Assembly: GCF_025340265.1 (NCBI RefSeq)
Contig: NZ_CP022707.1
Location: forward strand, 372,001 to 436,000
Origin: Novosphingobium sp. 9
Lineage (GTDB): Bacteria > Pseudomonadota > Alphaproteobacteria > Sphingomonadales > Sphingomonadaceae
Direction of reading: 5' to 3'
Length of the DNA stretch: 64,000 nt
Positions 21,162-29,373 of the stretch are shown here, piece by piece; within the stretch, counting starts at the first letter, position 1, and each line of letters starts with the position of its first letter. The notes below the pieces were generated by a model. It was given only the letters and a program-made list of their open reading frames with translations. It did no database searches and was not told where the DNA came from. The translations under genes and the position numbers were made by a program.

Positions 21162-21325
21162 GCCTGCACCGCTCCCGCAATCTGATCGCCACCCCTAATC
21201 ACGGCGGGCAATTTCGCATCCAACTCCCCAATGGACTTGTCCGCTTGCATCTCCAGCGGGCGAAAGGGCACCGTCAAATGGTGATTATAGACAAATTCCT
21301 TGCCCTTAAAATTCAGTTCCGGCAC
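21158..21325 (-). pseudogene. Remnant of a DNA methyltransferase (Mod-like) gene, 55 codons
   Basis: This short ORF starts at GTG 21325 with a well-placed GAAGGGG site. It begins ELNFKGKEFVYNHHLTVPF, closely resembling the N-terminal leader of Mod-type adenine methyltransferases of type III-like restriction systems. Where the family continues with its SAM and DPPY motifs, this ORF passes after about 35 residues into LPAVIRGGDQIAGAVQA and stops in an ATGA overlap with the ATPase gene. An in-frame deletion that fused the head and tail of a methyltransferase gene is the simplest reading. A short genuine leader protein is the alternative. Confidence 0.6.
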
Positions 21326-21449
21326 GCATTATTCCCCTTCAATTCACCATCCCTAGCAGCCGCCGCGCCAGCGCGCCACGGATTGCATTGAAGGCAAACC
21401 TTGTGCAAACATGGCAGTGTCTGGGAAAAGCAAAGGTTAGCTGTTCAAC

Positions 21450-22229
21450 ATGAGTTCCGGTCTTGGGTTGAAGCCCACATTTCAGCCGCCGGAAATCGAT
21501 TGGTCCGATGAAGACGGGGCAGTTGAAGCCATGGTTGAATGGTTTCACATGAACTTTGAAGACCCGGCACAACATACGCCATACGAAAGCGCAGAAGGCG
21601 GCTATCAGTATATATGGGGTGGCCCCTATCACGCCGATGAAGAACTTTGGGATGCGTTCCCGGATGCGCCGGAAGAATTGATAGCGCGCGCCGCTGACGA
21701 AATTCAGTCTGACGGCCTCTTTGATTGGGCACCATCGGACTTGCGAATCCAGCCGGACGACGAACCCGACGATGACGATTACCGCCAGCCGCTAGAGGCA
21801 AGGCTTGAAGCCCTTGGCGGGCAACTGGACCGGATCGAACAGCACATTGCCTATTGGCGCAACCGTGCGCCCCAATTGGGGCACAACGGCCCGCCCGACG
21901 AATTCCGCCTTGAACCCGATGATGAAGACCTAGCAGCGGCGGAAGCCAGCGTTGCCCAAGTCCGGGTTGAACTGGCGAAGCCAGACCGGGCCAACACGGC
22001 CAATGCGGAAGTGATCGAAAAGGCCGAAGGCGCATTCAAGCGGCTGGCCAACAAGATTTTCGGCTGGATCAAAGCCGGGGCTGGCGCACTTGTGATCGGG
22101 ATTATCGGCGGCGCGGGCAAGCATATCGGCGAAGAAATTACGAAAGACCCGCAAGCGTTCTGGAACGTACTAACTGAAGCGGGATCAACGCTTGCAGATT
22201 GGGCTGGTCATCTAACCGCCCTGTTCTGA
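21450..22229 (+). CDS. Island protein with LGHNGPP motif, function unknown
   Basis: The 259-aa product is strongly acidic in its first half (EIDWSDEDGAVEAMVEWF). The middle has a helical stretch ARLEALGGQLDRIEQHI, then PQLGHNGPPDEF, a motif I recall in hypothetical proteins of alphaproteobacterial mobile elements. The end has a glycine-rich hydrophobic segment (WIKAGAGALVIGIIGGAGKHIG, about residues 206-227) that could insert in a membrane. It is transcribed divergently from the methyltransferase remnant/ATPase pair. No enzymatic motif is seen. Confidence 0.65.
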   Translation: MSSGLGLKPTFQPPEIDWSDEDGAVEAMVEWFHMNFEDPAQHTPYESAEGGYQYIWGGPYHADEELWDAFPDAPEELIARAADEIQSDGLFDWAPSDLRIQPDDEPDDDDYRQPLEARLEALGGQLDRIEQHIAYWRNRAPQLGHNGPPDEFRLEPDDEDLAAAEASVAQVRVELAKPDRANTANAEVIEKAEGAFKRLANKIFGWIKAGAGALVIGIIGGAGKHIGEEITKDPQAFWNVLTEAGSTLADWAGHLTALF

Positions 22230-22238
22230 ACGGATGGG

Positions 22239-23357
22239 TCAGGAGCCGCCCGGCCCGTTGCCCGGCAAGTTCTGCATCACTGCGACCACTTGGGCCACCA
22301 ACGCTGGATCGATCGTTGCCGCCAGCTTGCTTGCCGCGCTCATGCCCCGAATCAACTCCGCTTGCCGATGCGGAGCAACGGTCCCGTAGCTGGTCAGCGT
22401 CGTCATCACGCGCTCGTGCCCCAGATTTTGCGACCATGCCTTGAATTGCTCCGGCGTGGTGCAGACCTGTTCGCCAAGCTGCACCAGCGTATCGCGCAGC
22501 GAATGCGGGTTGAAATAGGGCAGGCCAGCCGCCTCGAATGCCTTGCGGAAAATGTCACGGATAGGTCCGGCTCCTTGCCAGCATTCGCCTCGGTGCAGGC
22601 CAACGGTCGCGAAGCCGCCATTTTTGCCAAGCCCGATTTGCGTGGGCGGGAACAGCGGGTCGCCATCGCCCCAAAGCAGGGTGGCGCGCAGATACTCGCA
22701 CCAGTCCTGCACTATCTGGTGCGCATCGCCGCCGACTGGGAAAAACCACGTCGCAAAGGTCTTGCTGGCCTTGGTCTTCACGTCGCGGGCGTCCTGATCG
22801 ACGCGGCCTTACACCAGATCGATATGCTTGAGCCGGAACGACGCCAGCGCCCCGTCCCGCGCGCCGGTCAGCAGGGCGAAGGCCACCAGCGCCCGGTTGC
22901 GCAGTTCTATCGCGGTGCCGGTGGGCATGGTGGCGATGACGTAGTGGACTTGATCCAGCGACGGGAACGCCTTGTGCCGTGCCGCCTTGGCTATCCGCAC
23001 GTCCTTTTCAGCCAAATTGAAATAGTCGGCATCGGCGTAGGACAGGCGGGACTTGTAACCGGGCTGGCCCGCCAGCCAGACAAAGAACGCGCGCAGGGCT
23101 GACAGGGTGGAATTGACCGTCGCCCGACTGAGTGGTTTTCCGGTGCGCACTGCCGGTTGCTTGTCCAGCTTGTGCTTGAAGGCCATGGCCTGCGCGCGGT
23201 AGAAGGTCTTGAAGTCCTTGTGCCCGTTCGCCTCCTCGAAGCGCGCCAGCGCCTTCGCTACGGCATCGATCGATGCTTCGTCCCGGCGCTGTGCTTCCTT
23301 CAGATAGGTGAAGTATTCCCGCTTGATCCGGGCGTTTGCGGCATTGTGTTTTGCCAT
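22239..23357 (-). pseudogene. Tyrosine recombinase interrupted by an in-frame stop
   Basis: Both halves lie in one frame, split by TAA at 22809-22811 (codon 183 of 373). The first part has an SAM-like core-binding domain (SRATVNSTLSALRAFFVWLAGQ) and the first catalytic arginine in LLTGARDGALASF. The second has HSLRDTLVQLGEQ (H and R of box II), NLGHERVMTTLTSYGTV (third histidine and nucleophile tyrosine). GAA to TAA is a plausible single change. As written the recombinase lacks its active site, so it is inactive unless the stop is an error. It follows the helix-turn-helix gene by 6 bp. Confidence 0.85.
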
Positions 23358-23363
23358 GGTCTG

Positions 23364-23840
23364 TCAGTCCTTTCGATCGTCACAATTCAGGGAAGGGGCG
23401 GTGCGCTCACATATGCGTGAACCTGCCTCCCTGATTTGGACGGCCAGATTGGGCATGATCGCGGCGATTGCGGCCAAGCGGGTGCGGCGGTGCATCATTG
23501 TGCCGCAGACTTCGCAAATGGCGCTCAGGTTGCCCGTGGTGGCATTCTGGCGGGTGGCTTCGACCATGCCCATGGCAGGCGCGCGCGGCTGACGGCACTT
23601 GAAGCAATAGAGCGTGCCCGGCGGACAGGGCTGCTTACGGCTGGCGTTGCGCTTGGCGAGGAAGGCGCGAACCGTTGCCCCGTCGAACAAGGTAGGGCGG
23701 CCCTTGCTGACAGGCTCCAGCCCCTTGGTCTGCCAGTGCCGCACGGTGTTCTTATGGACACCGCAACAGACCGCCAGCTCCTCCGTGCTGTAAATACGGT
23801 GAAGCTTGACCCGGCGCGGAGTAGACCGTTGCGACGGCAT
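23364..23840 (-). CDS. Helix-turn-helix protein with C-terminal cysteine cluster
   Basis: The 158-aa product starts with a MerR/helix-turn-helix_17-like domain: YSTEELAVCCGVHKNTVRHW, then GLEPVSKGRPTLFDGATVRAFL. A CXXC...CXXC zinc-ribbon-like module follows (YCFKCRQP and ICEVCGTM). Such proteins next to recombinases often act as excision or regulatory factors; that role is inferred. It lies between alpA (5 bp upstream) and the interrupted recombinase (6 bp downstream), so the three form one unit. ATG 23840 is chosen because upstream in-frame residues overlap alpA. Confidence 0.75.
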   Translation of the reverse strand: MPSQRSTPRRVKLHRIYSTEELAVCCGVHKNTVRHWQTKGLEPVSKGRPTLFDGATVRAFLAKRNASRKQPCPPGTLYCFKCRQPRAPAMGMVEATRQNATTGNLSAICEVCGTMMHRRTRLAAIAAIMPNLAVQIREAGSRICERTAPSLNCDDRKD

Positions 23841-23845
23841 GGCGA

Positions 23846-24013
23846 TCAGGCCTGCCCGTCCACCAGACGGCGAATTGATTCGCCCCTTATCAATGTTCGG
23901 CGGCCCAGCTTGAAGGATTCCAGCCGCCCGTCTGCGATCATGGCGTAAATGGAAGTTCGCCCCATACTCAACAGTCGGGCGGTTTCGTTTACAGAATAAA
24001 CAAGGCGTTCCAT
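23846..24013 (-). CDS. AlpA-family excisionase/regulator
   Basis: A 55-aa MerR-like DNA-binding protein that reads YSVNETARLLSMGRTSIYAM, then DGRLESFKLGRRTLIRGES, the normal AlpA/Xis pattern in P4-type elements. By family knowledge such proteins activate the integrase gene or bias excision. It is too short for most ORF callers; ATG 24013 gives the standard family length. It heads the unit running to 22239. Confidence 0.85.
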   Translation of the reverse strand: MERLVYSVNETARLLSMGRTSIYAMIADGRLESFKLGRRTLIRGESIRRLVDGQA

Positions 24014-24100
24014 TCGATGTCTCCAGCCCGTTAATGGGCGGTGACAATCATCGGCATTCGCTCAAGATAAGCTGCCGGTTAGTGCCAGAAATGCCGGAAA

Positions 24101-24892
24101 TCACCCTTCTAGGGATCGCAAGCGGTCCAGAACCGAACGCGCAGCAGCCTGCACAGTGGCGCGCGACGGGCTTTCCAGCCCCCTTTCAGCAAGTCGATCA
24201 GCGATGGCCGTTATCAGCGCCTCTTGGCCTTGCGAGCCTTCACCCGCCGGAAAACCATGCTCGTGAATGTATGCTACCAATTCCGCAATCCAGTCCGGCC
24301 AAGCAGGACTAGGCGGACGCCCCTTCCTTGCACTTGCCCGTTCGAGCGGTTCCGGGGCAGGCGTCTGCACCACTCCCGCGAAAGATTGCACCAATGCAAC
24401 CTTGTCAAATTGTAGGCCCACAATTGTAAGCGTTACGTCCGAAAAATCGTGCTCGACCGTCAGCTTGAAATCGCCTGTCTGCCAGTTTGCGTGTTCGATC
24501 CCGGAACAATCGCCTCCTTGGCTGGCTGTCTCCAAGACTTCAAAAAAACCGGAAATCTCACTGAAGGCGGTGCGAAAGATAGTCCTATGGAAGTGACTTA
24601 AGTCAGTCTCCCGATCACGAAAATAGTCAAACCGATTGATATAATCGTGCGGGTCTTCGGACCGCGCCCATGTCAGTGCCTGCACAGGAATGATAATCAC
24701 AGCCCTGCGGCAAATTGCTCTTATGGCGTCGTCACTGCCGACCCCGCAAATTTTTTGGACTATTGCCTTGGCTTCGCGCGCTGGCACCCAGTCACCGGAC
24801 GCGGGTTCCAGCACAATCGGGCGCTGAAGTTCTGCGACAAAACTGTCGATTTCGGCAGAGAATGCCGCGAGCTTATCTTTGTCAGGCTTCAC
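24101..24892 (-). CDS. Island protein of unknown function
   Basis: The 263-aa product has no motif I recognise. It shows a central segment FDYFRDRETDLSHFHRTIFRTAFSEISG and a C-terminal helical region (AAARSVLDRLRSLEG) after a Pro/Arg-rich linker. GTG 24892 overlaps the integrase stop by 11 bp, so it is co-transcribed and translationally coupled with the integrase. Codon use is less GC-biased than in the flanking host genes. It is likely cargo or a regulator, but nothing proves either. Confidence 0.6.
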   Translation of the reverse strand: MKPDKDKLAAFSAEIDSFVAELQRPIVLEPASGDWVPAREAKAIVQKICGVGSDDAIRAICRRAVIIIPVQALTWARSEDPHDYINRFDYFRDRETDLSHFHRTIFRTAFSEISGFFEVLETASQGGDCSGIEHANWQTGDFKLTVEHDFSDVTLTIVGLQFDKVALVQSFAGVVQTPAPEPLERASARKGRPPSPAWPDWIAELVAYIHEHGFPAGEGSQGQEALITAIADRLAERGLESPSRATVQAAARSVLDRLRSLEG

Positions 24893-26111
24893 GCTTGGAT
24901 AGGTAGATGACCTCTGCCCCTTCGCGCAACTGATCCAGATAGTCCGACCACCATTGCGCCATATCGACGCGCTCTTTCCAATGCGCGCCCCGGTGATACG
25001 CTGCGCGCACCTTGTCGTCGTCGCCATGGGCCAGAGCGCGTTCGATGGCGTCCGGGTGCCACTTGCCACTTTCATTCAACAGGGTGGAAGCCATCGCCCG
25101 AAAGCCATGTGCCGTCATTTCATCGGTCGCATACCCCAGCCGCCGCAGTCCGGCGTTGATTGTGTTTTCGCTCATCGGGCGGGTGCGGGTGCGCACGGAA
25201 GGAAAAATGTAGCCGGACGGGCCAGTGATTGCCTGCACTTCGCGGAACAGTTCCAAGGCCTGTCGTGAAAGCGGAACGTGGTGCGGCTTGCGCATTTTCA
25301 TCTTGCCCGCCGGGATGATCCAGAGCGCGCCATCCAGATCGATTTCGCTCCATTCGGCATGGCGCAGTTCGCCGGGGCGAACGAACACGTGCGGGGCGAT
25401 TTGCAGGGCCAGCTTGGTAATGCCACTGCCTTCGTAGCCATCGATGGCCCGCAGCAATTCGCCCACGCGCTTCGCTTCGGTGATTGCGCCGTAGTGCGTC
25501 ACCTTGGGCGCAGTCAGCGCCCCGCGCAGATCGCGCGTAGGGTCCGAGCGCAAACGCGCGGTGGCGACGGCATAGCGGAAAACCATGCTGGCCAGTTGCA
25601 GGGTGCGGCGCGCGCTTTCTAAATTGCCCTTGGCTTCGATCTTGCGAACGGCCACCAGCACATCGGCAGGCTCGATTTCGGCAATGGGCAACTTGCCGAT
25701 GCCGAGGTTCAGCAGTGACAGCAGGTATTCGCTGCGCGTGGCGGTGGCGGGCGACCAGCCCTTTTCGCCGTCGCGCTTGCGCTTGGCGCAATACTCATTG
25801 GCGATGGCGGTGAACGTGTCTGCCGCTTGGATGCGCGAGCGAACCTTTTCGCGCTGCTTTTCACGCGACGGGTCTTGGCCCTGCGCAATCATCGCCCGCG
25901 CTTCCTCGCGCCGCTTGCGCGCTTCGCTCAGCCCAATTTCAGGGTAGGCTCCAATCGCCAGCAGCTTTTCCCGCCCGTCGATCCGATACTTGAGCCGCCA
26001 GAGCTTTCCGCCTGCTGGCGTGACCAGCAGGAACATGCCTGCCCCGTCCGCCAGCTTGGTTGCCTTTGCGCCCGGCTTAGCGTTCCGAATTGCCACGTCT
26101 GTAAGCGCCAT
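24882..26111 (-). CDS. P4-type tyrosine integrase (DUF4102)
   Basis: The 409-aa product starts with the DUF4102 arm-binding domain (MALTDVAIRNAKPGAKATKLADGAGMFLLV in outline; LWRLKYRIDGREKLLAIG). The catalytic domain has R in HVFVRPGELRHAEWSEID, H-x-x-R in TAHGFRAMASTLLNE, and the nucleophile Y in VRAAYHRGAHW. This class typically integrates at the 3' end of tRNA genes, and here tRNA-Gly lies 209 bp away in the same orientation. The gene looks intact. Its promoter region carries the C-rich repeats at 26159-26207. Confidence 0.95.
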   Translation of the reverse strand: MALTDVAIRNAKPGAKATKLADGAGMFLLVTPAGGKLWRLKYRIDGREKLLAIGAYPEIGLSEARKRREEARAMIAQGQDPSREKQREKVRSRIQAADTFTAIANEYCAKRKRDGEKGWSPATATRSEYLLSLLNLGIGKLPIAEIEPADVLVAVRKIEAKGNLESARRTLQLASMVFRYAVATARLRSDPTRDLRGALTAPKVTHYGAITEAKRVGELLRAIDGYEGSGITKLALQIAPHVFVRPGELRHAEWSEIDLDGALWIIPAGKMKMRKPHHVPLSRQALELFREVQAITGPSGYIFPSVRTRTRPMSENTINAGLRRLGYATDEMTAHGFRAMASTLLNESGKWHPDAIERALAHGDDDKVRAAYHRGAHWKERVDMAQWWSDYLDQLREGAEVIYLSKREA

Positions 26112-26158
26112 ATGCTGCCAGCCTTTCCAGGGCCTAGCCCCCGAAACACCCCCAGACG

Positions 26159-26207
26159 TGGGGGTATCGAATTGGCCGTTTGCAGATACCCCCCAATCAT
26201 ACCCCCA
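26159..26207. repeat. Inverted and direct C-rich repeats upstream of the integrase
   Basis: GGGGGTATC (26159-26167) faces GATACCCCC (26185-26193), and the latter continues into AATCATACCCCCA, the same unit seen at 18593-18614. The cluster covers the expected integrase promoter. Binding by integrase or AlpA, giving autoregulation, is an inference. Confidence 0.6.
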
Positions 26208-26320
26208 CCGGCTGGTGGCTAAATGCGAACGCGGGTGAACGCTTGCGGCCTGATAACCGCTAATTACCTTGGATTTTCCGGGGCTGTCTAGACGAATACG
26301 AACATCGACGGACAGGAAAT

Positions 26321-26394
<74 letters not shown>

Positions 26395-26522
26395 TCATGC
26401 CGTATGGCAGGCTGTCGCCTGCACATCGGGAAACAGCGCTTGCCACGGGAGCAGGCGCGCAGTCAATCCGCTTTGCGCACCGGGAGGCAGTTTTACACGT
26501 CCCCCGTTTACAAGCGCGCCTG

Positions 26523-27104
26523 TCAGTGGCCTTCGAACGTCATCAGCGTACGGCAGACGATATTCGCCCCTGCCAGTCGCGTGCGACCGCCGAGTTCGGG
26601 GAGTTCGACCGCGAACAGCGCCTCTTCCACTACCCCACCCGCGCGGCGCAGCAGTTCCGCCGCTGCCATCGCGGTGCCGCCGGTCGCCAGCAGGTCATCG
26701 ACCAGCACCACACGGCGTCCCTCGCCCACGGCGCCCGGATCGACCTCCAGCGTGTCGGTGCCGTATTCCAGCGCATAGTCGATGGCGAGGACCGCAACCG
26801 GCAGCTTGCCGGGCTTGCGCACGGGAATGAACGGCAGGCCCATCGTCGCGGCCATCGCGGCGCCGAAGATGAAGCCGCGCGCCTCGATCCCGGCGATCGC
26901 CTCGGCACCGGCGGCGCGTGCAAGGTCGGCCATCGCAGCCACGGCGGCGGCAAAGCCGGAGCCGTCACCGATCAGCGTGGTCACATCGCGGAACAGGATT
27001 CCGGGCTTGGGAAAGTCCGGGATCGTGCGGATAAGCGCCTTGAAGTCCGCTTCCGTCATGCCACTGGGTGTCATAGGGTTGGATGCCATGCCATTCTGGG
27101 TCAT
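26523..27104 (-). CDS. apt: Adenine phosphoribosyltransferase
   Basis: Apt salvages adenine to AMP using PRPP. The product has IRTIPDFPKPGILFRDVT, AGIEARGFIFGAA, LPFIPVRKPGKLP and the PRPP-binding loop RRVVLVDDLLATGGT, all characteristic. ATG 27104 gives 193 aa; MTEADFKALIRT at 27059 would give the usual family length and may be the true start. It converges toward tRNA-Gly and lies upstream of nothing obviously linked. Confidence 0.95.
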   Translation of the reverse strand: MTQNGMASNPMTPSGMTEADFKALIRTIPDFPKPGILFRDVTTLIGDGSGFAAAVAAMADLARAAGAEAIAGIEARGFIFGAAMAATMGLPFIPVRKPGKLPVAVLAIDYALEYGTDTLEVDPGAVGEGRRVVLVDDLLATGGTAMAAAELLRRAGGVVEEALFAVELPELGGRTRLAGANIVCRTLMTFEGH

Positions 27105-27150
27105 GCGGCCCGGATGGCCCCCGCTCCGGCGAGGGTCAAGGCGTTATCGG

Positions 27151-27184
27151 CAGGCCGTCAGGGCTAAATGTCGACAGGCCCTAG
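27151..27184. repeat. Short dispersed repeat, copy 1, at the 3' end of petC
   Basis: The 34-bp sequence CAGGCCGTCAGGGCT...GGCCCTAG matches 31 of 34 bases at 59855-59888. Its last CTAG contains the petC stop codon (TAG read on the minus strand). The second copy sits identically at the end of regA. This copy has only the right end of the longer element seen there. Confidence 0.8.
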
Positions 27185-28020
27185 TGCTTTGTTCCGGACC
27201 AGATCTGGCGATACGAGAGATAGCCCATGGTGGTGGCGAACAGCAGGAAGCCGAGCACGACCCAGCCGGTCTGCTTGCGCTTGTCCATCTTGGGCTCCGC
27301 CGTCCAGATCAGGAAGGCGGCGACGTCGGTGGCCATCTGGTCCACCGTCGGCTTCGGATTGCCCGGCCCGTACTGCACCTGTCCGTTGGCCACCAACGGG
27401 GGCGCCATCGCGAGGTTGAGGTTCGCGAAATAGGGATTGTAGTGCAGACCCTGCGGCGTCTTTGCATCGGGGAAGCGGCGCAGCAGCGAGGCGGGCTGGG
27501 CGCGGAAGCCGGTGAGCAGCGAGTGGACATAGGCCGCGCCGCCCTCCCGCGCCTTGACGATCAGCGAGAGGTCGGGCGGGATCGCATTGTTGTTCGCCGC
27601 ACGCGCCGCCACATCGTTGGCGAAGGGCTTGGGGAAGTAGTCTGTCGGCGTGCCGGGGCGCATGTTCGCCTCGCCTGTCACCGGATCGATGCCGGGCACC
27701 TGCATGCCTGCCGCGATGGCCTTCACCTCCGCCTCGGAATAGCCGATCTGCGAAAGGTCGCGGAACGCCACATGGCTGAGCGAATGGCAGGCGGAGCAGA
27801 CCTCGCGATAGACCTGAAAGCCGCGCTGGAGCTGCTGGTTGTCGAACCGTCCGAACGGCCCGTCACTGGCGAAGTGGATTTCCTTCGGCTCACGGTGATA
27901 GGCCTGCTCGACGGTCTGCGCCGCCGGGTCCTCGATGGCGGTCATCGCGCCGTTGTAGAACGACCAGCCGAGCCCTGCGGCAAAGAACAGCCCGACGAGG
28001 ATCGAGACGAGGCGGATCAT
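27181..28020 (-). CDS. petC: Cytochrome c1 of the bc1 complex
   Basis: The 279-aa product has a short N-terminal hydrophobic segment (LVSILVGLFFAAGLGWSF), the heme site VCSACHSLSHV, the conserved FPNP-region equivalents (GTPTDYFPKPFAN, ANNNAIPPDLSLI), and a C-terminal anchor KQTGWVVLGFLLFATTMGYL. It is the third subunit of quinol:cytochrome c oxidoreductase in the inner membrane. ATG 28020 overlaps the petB stop. The stop codon is supplied by a dispersed repeat. Confidence 0.96.
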   Translation of the reverse strand: MIRLVSILVGLFFAAGLGWSFYNGAMTAIEDPAAQTVEQAYHREPKEIHFASDGPFGRFDNQQLQRGFQVYREVCSACHSLSHVAFRDLSQIGYSEAEVKAIAAGMQVPGIDPVTGEANMRPGTPTDYFPKPFANDVAARAANNNAIPPDLSLIVKAREGGAAYVHSLLTGFRAQPASLLRRFPDAKTPQGLHYNPYFANLNLAMAPPLVANGQVQYGPGNPKPTVDQMATDVAAFLIWTAEPKMDKRKQTGWVVLGFLLFATTMGYLSYRQIWSGTKH

Positions 28021-29336
28021 GCCGTGACCTCCTCGCTCGCTGGAGCAGGCGGCGGAGTCGACGGCGAAACCAGCGGCACCTCATGATCCTTGCCCAGCAC
28101 CGATTCGGTGATCGAGAACGGCAGCGGATCGGGGCGCTCCAGCAGCGAGACCAGCGGCAGCACGATCAGGAAGTGCGCGAAGTAATAGATCGCCGCGAGC
28201 TGGCTGATCATCACGTAGGGCTCTGCCGCAGGGGCACCGCCGCACCAGCCCAGCACCAGCACGTCCACCACCAGCACCGCGAAAAACCACTTGAACACCG
28301 GGCGATACTTGCCCGAGCGCACCGGCGAGCGGTCCAGCCAGGGCAGGAAGAACCAGACGAGGATCGCGCTGAACATCGCCAGCACGCCCATCAGCTTGGC
28401 CTGAATGAAGAAGAAGTTCGAGGTGAAGGCGCGCAGAATCGCGTAGAACGGCCAGAAATACCACTCGGGCACGATATGCGCGGGCGTGCTCATCGGATTG
28501 GCCGGAATGTAGTTGTCCGGGTGACCGAGCAGGTTGGGCGCGAAGAACACGAAGACCGAGAAGATGATCGCGAACACGCCGATCGCCCAGCCGTCCTTGG
28601 CGATGTAGAACGGGTAGAACGGCACCGTGTCGCTCTCCTGCTTCACCTCGACCCCGGTGGGGTTCGACGATCCGGGGATATGCAGCGCCCAGATATGCAG
28701 GATCACCACGCCCACGATCACGAAGGGCAGCAGGTAATGCAGCGAGAAGAAGCGGTTGAGCGCGGCATTGTCCGGCGCATAACCGCCCAGCAGCCACTGC
28801 TGCAGCGGGTCGCCCACCAGCGGTATCGCCGAGAACAGCCCGGTGATGACCTTGGCGCCCCAGTAGCTCATCTGCCCCCAGGGCAGGACATAGCCCATGA
28901 ACGCCGTTGCCATCGTCAGCAGGAAGATGACCACGCCCAGCAGCCACACCATCTCGCGCGGGGCCTTGTACGATCCGTAGAAGAAGCCCCGGAAGATGTG
29001 GATATACATCACCACGAAGAACGCCGAGGCGCCGTTGACATGGGCATAGCGGAACGCCCAGCCCCAGTTGACGTCGCGCACCGTCATTTCCACGCTGTCG
29101 AAGGCGACCTGCGTATTGGCGGCATAGTGCATCGCCATGACCACGCCGGTCACGATCTGGATCATCAGGCACAGGCCCGCCAGAAAGCCGAAGTTCCACC
29201 AGTAGTTGAGGTTGCGCGGCACCGGATAGCCGCCGCCCACCGCATTGTAGACGAGGCGCGGCAGCGGCAGGCGCTCGTCCAGCCACTTCATCGCGGGATG
29301 TTTGGGTTCGTAGTGCTTGGCCCAGGGAAAGCTCAT
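28017..29336 (-). CDS. petB: Cytochrome b of the bc1 complex
   Basis: The 439-aa product is a fused full-length cytochrome b, with eight transmembrane helices. It has helix B/D heme-binding regions (MHYAANTQVAF, AYRYAHVNGAS region), the Qo-site helix WGAKVITGLFSAIPLVG, and PEWYFWPFYAILRA with the PEWY motif. It transfers electrons from quinol to the Rieske protein and recycles them at the Qi site. It lies 37 bp after petA and overlaps petC by 4 bp. Confidence 0.97.
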   Translation of the reverse strand: MSFPWAKHYEPKHPAMKWLDERLPLPRLVYNAVGGGYPVPRNLNYWWNFGFLAGLCLMIQIVTGVVMAMHYAANTQVAFDSVEMTVRDVNWGWAFRYAHVNGASAFFVVMYIHIFRGFFYGSYKAPREMVWLLGVVIFLLTMATAFMGYVLPWGQMSYWGAKVITGLFSAIPLVGDPLQQWLLGGYAPDNAALNRFFSLHYLLPFVIVGVVILHIWALHIPGSSNPTGVEVKQESDTVPFYPFYIAKDGWAIGVFAIIFSVFVFFAPNLLGHPDNYIPANPMSTPAHIVPEWYFWPFYAILRAFTSNFFFIQAKLMGVLAMFSAILVWFFLPWLDRSPVRSGKYRPVFKWFFAVLVVDVLVLGWCGGAPAAEPYVMISQLAAIYYFAHFLIVLPLVSLLERPDPLPFSITESVLGKDHEVPLVSPSTPPPAPASEEVTA

Positions 29337-29373
29337 GGCAACCTGCTCCTCATGTCCTTCACCTTCCCCACCC

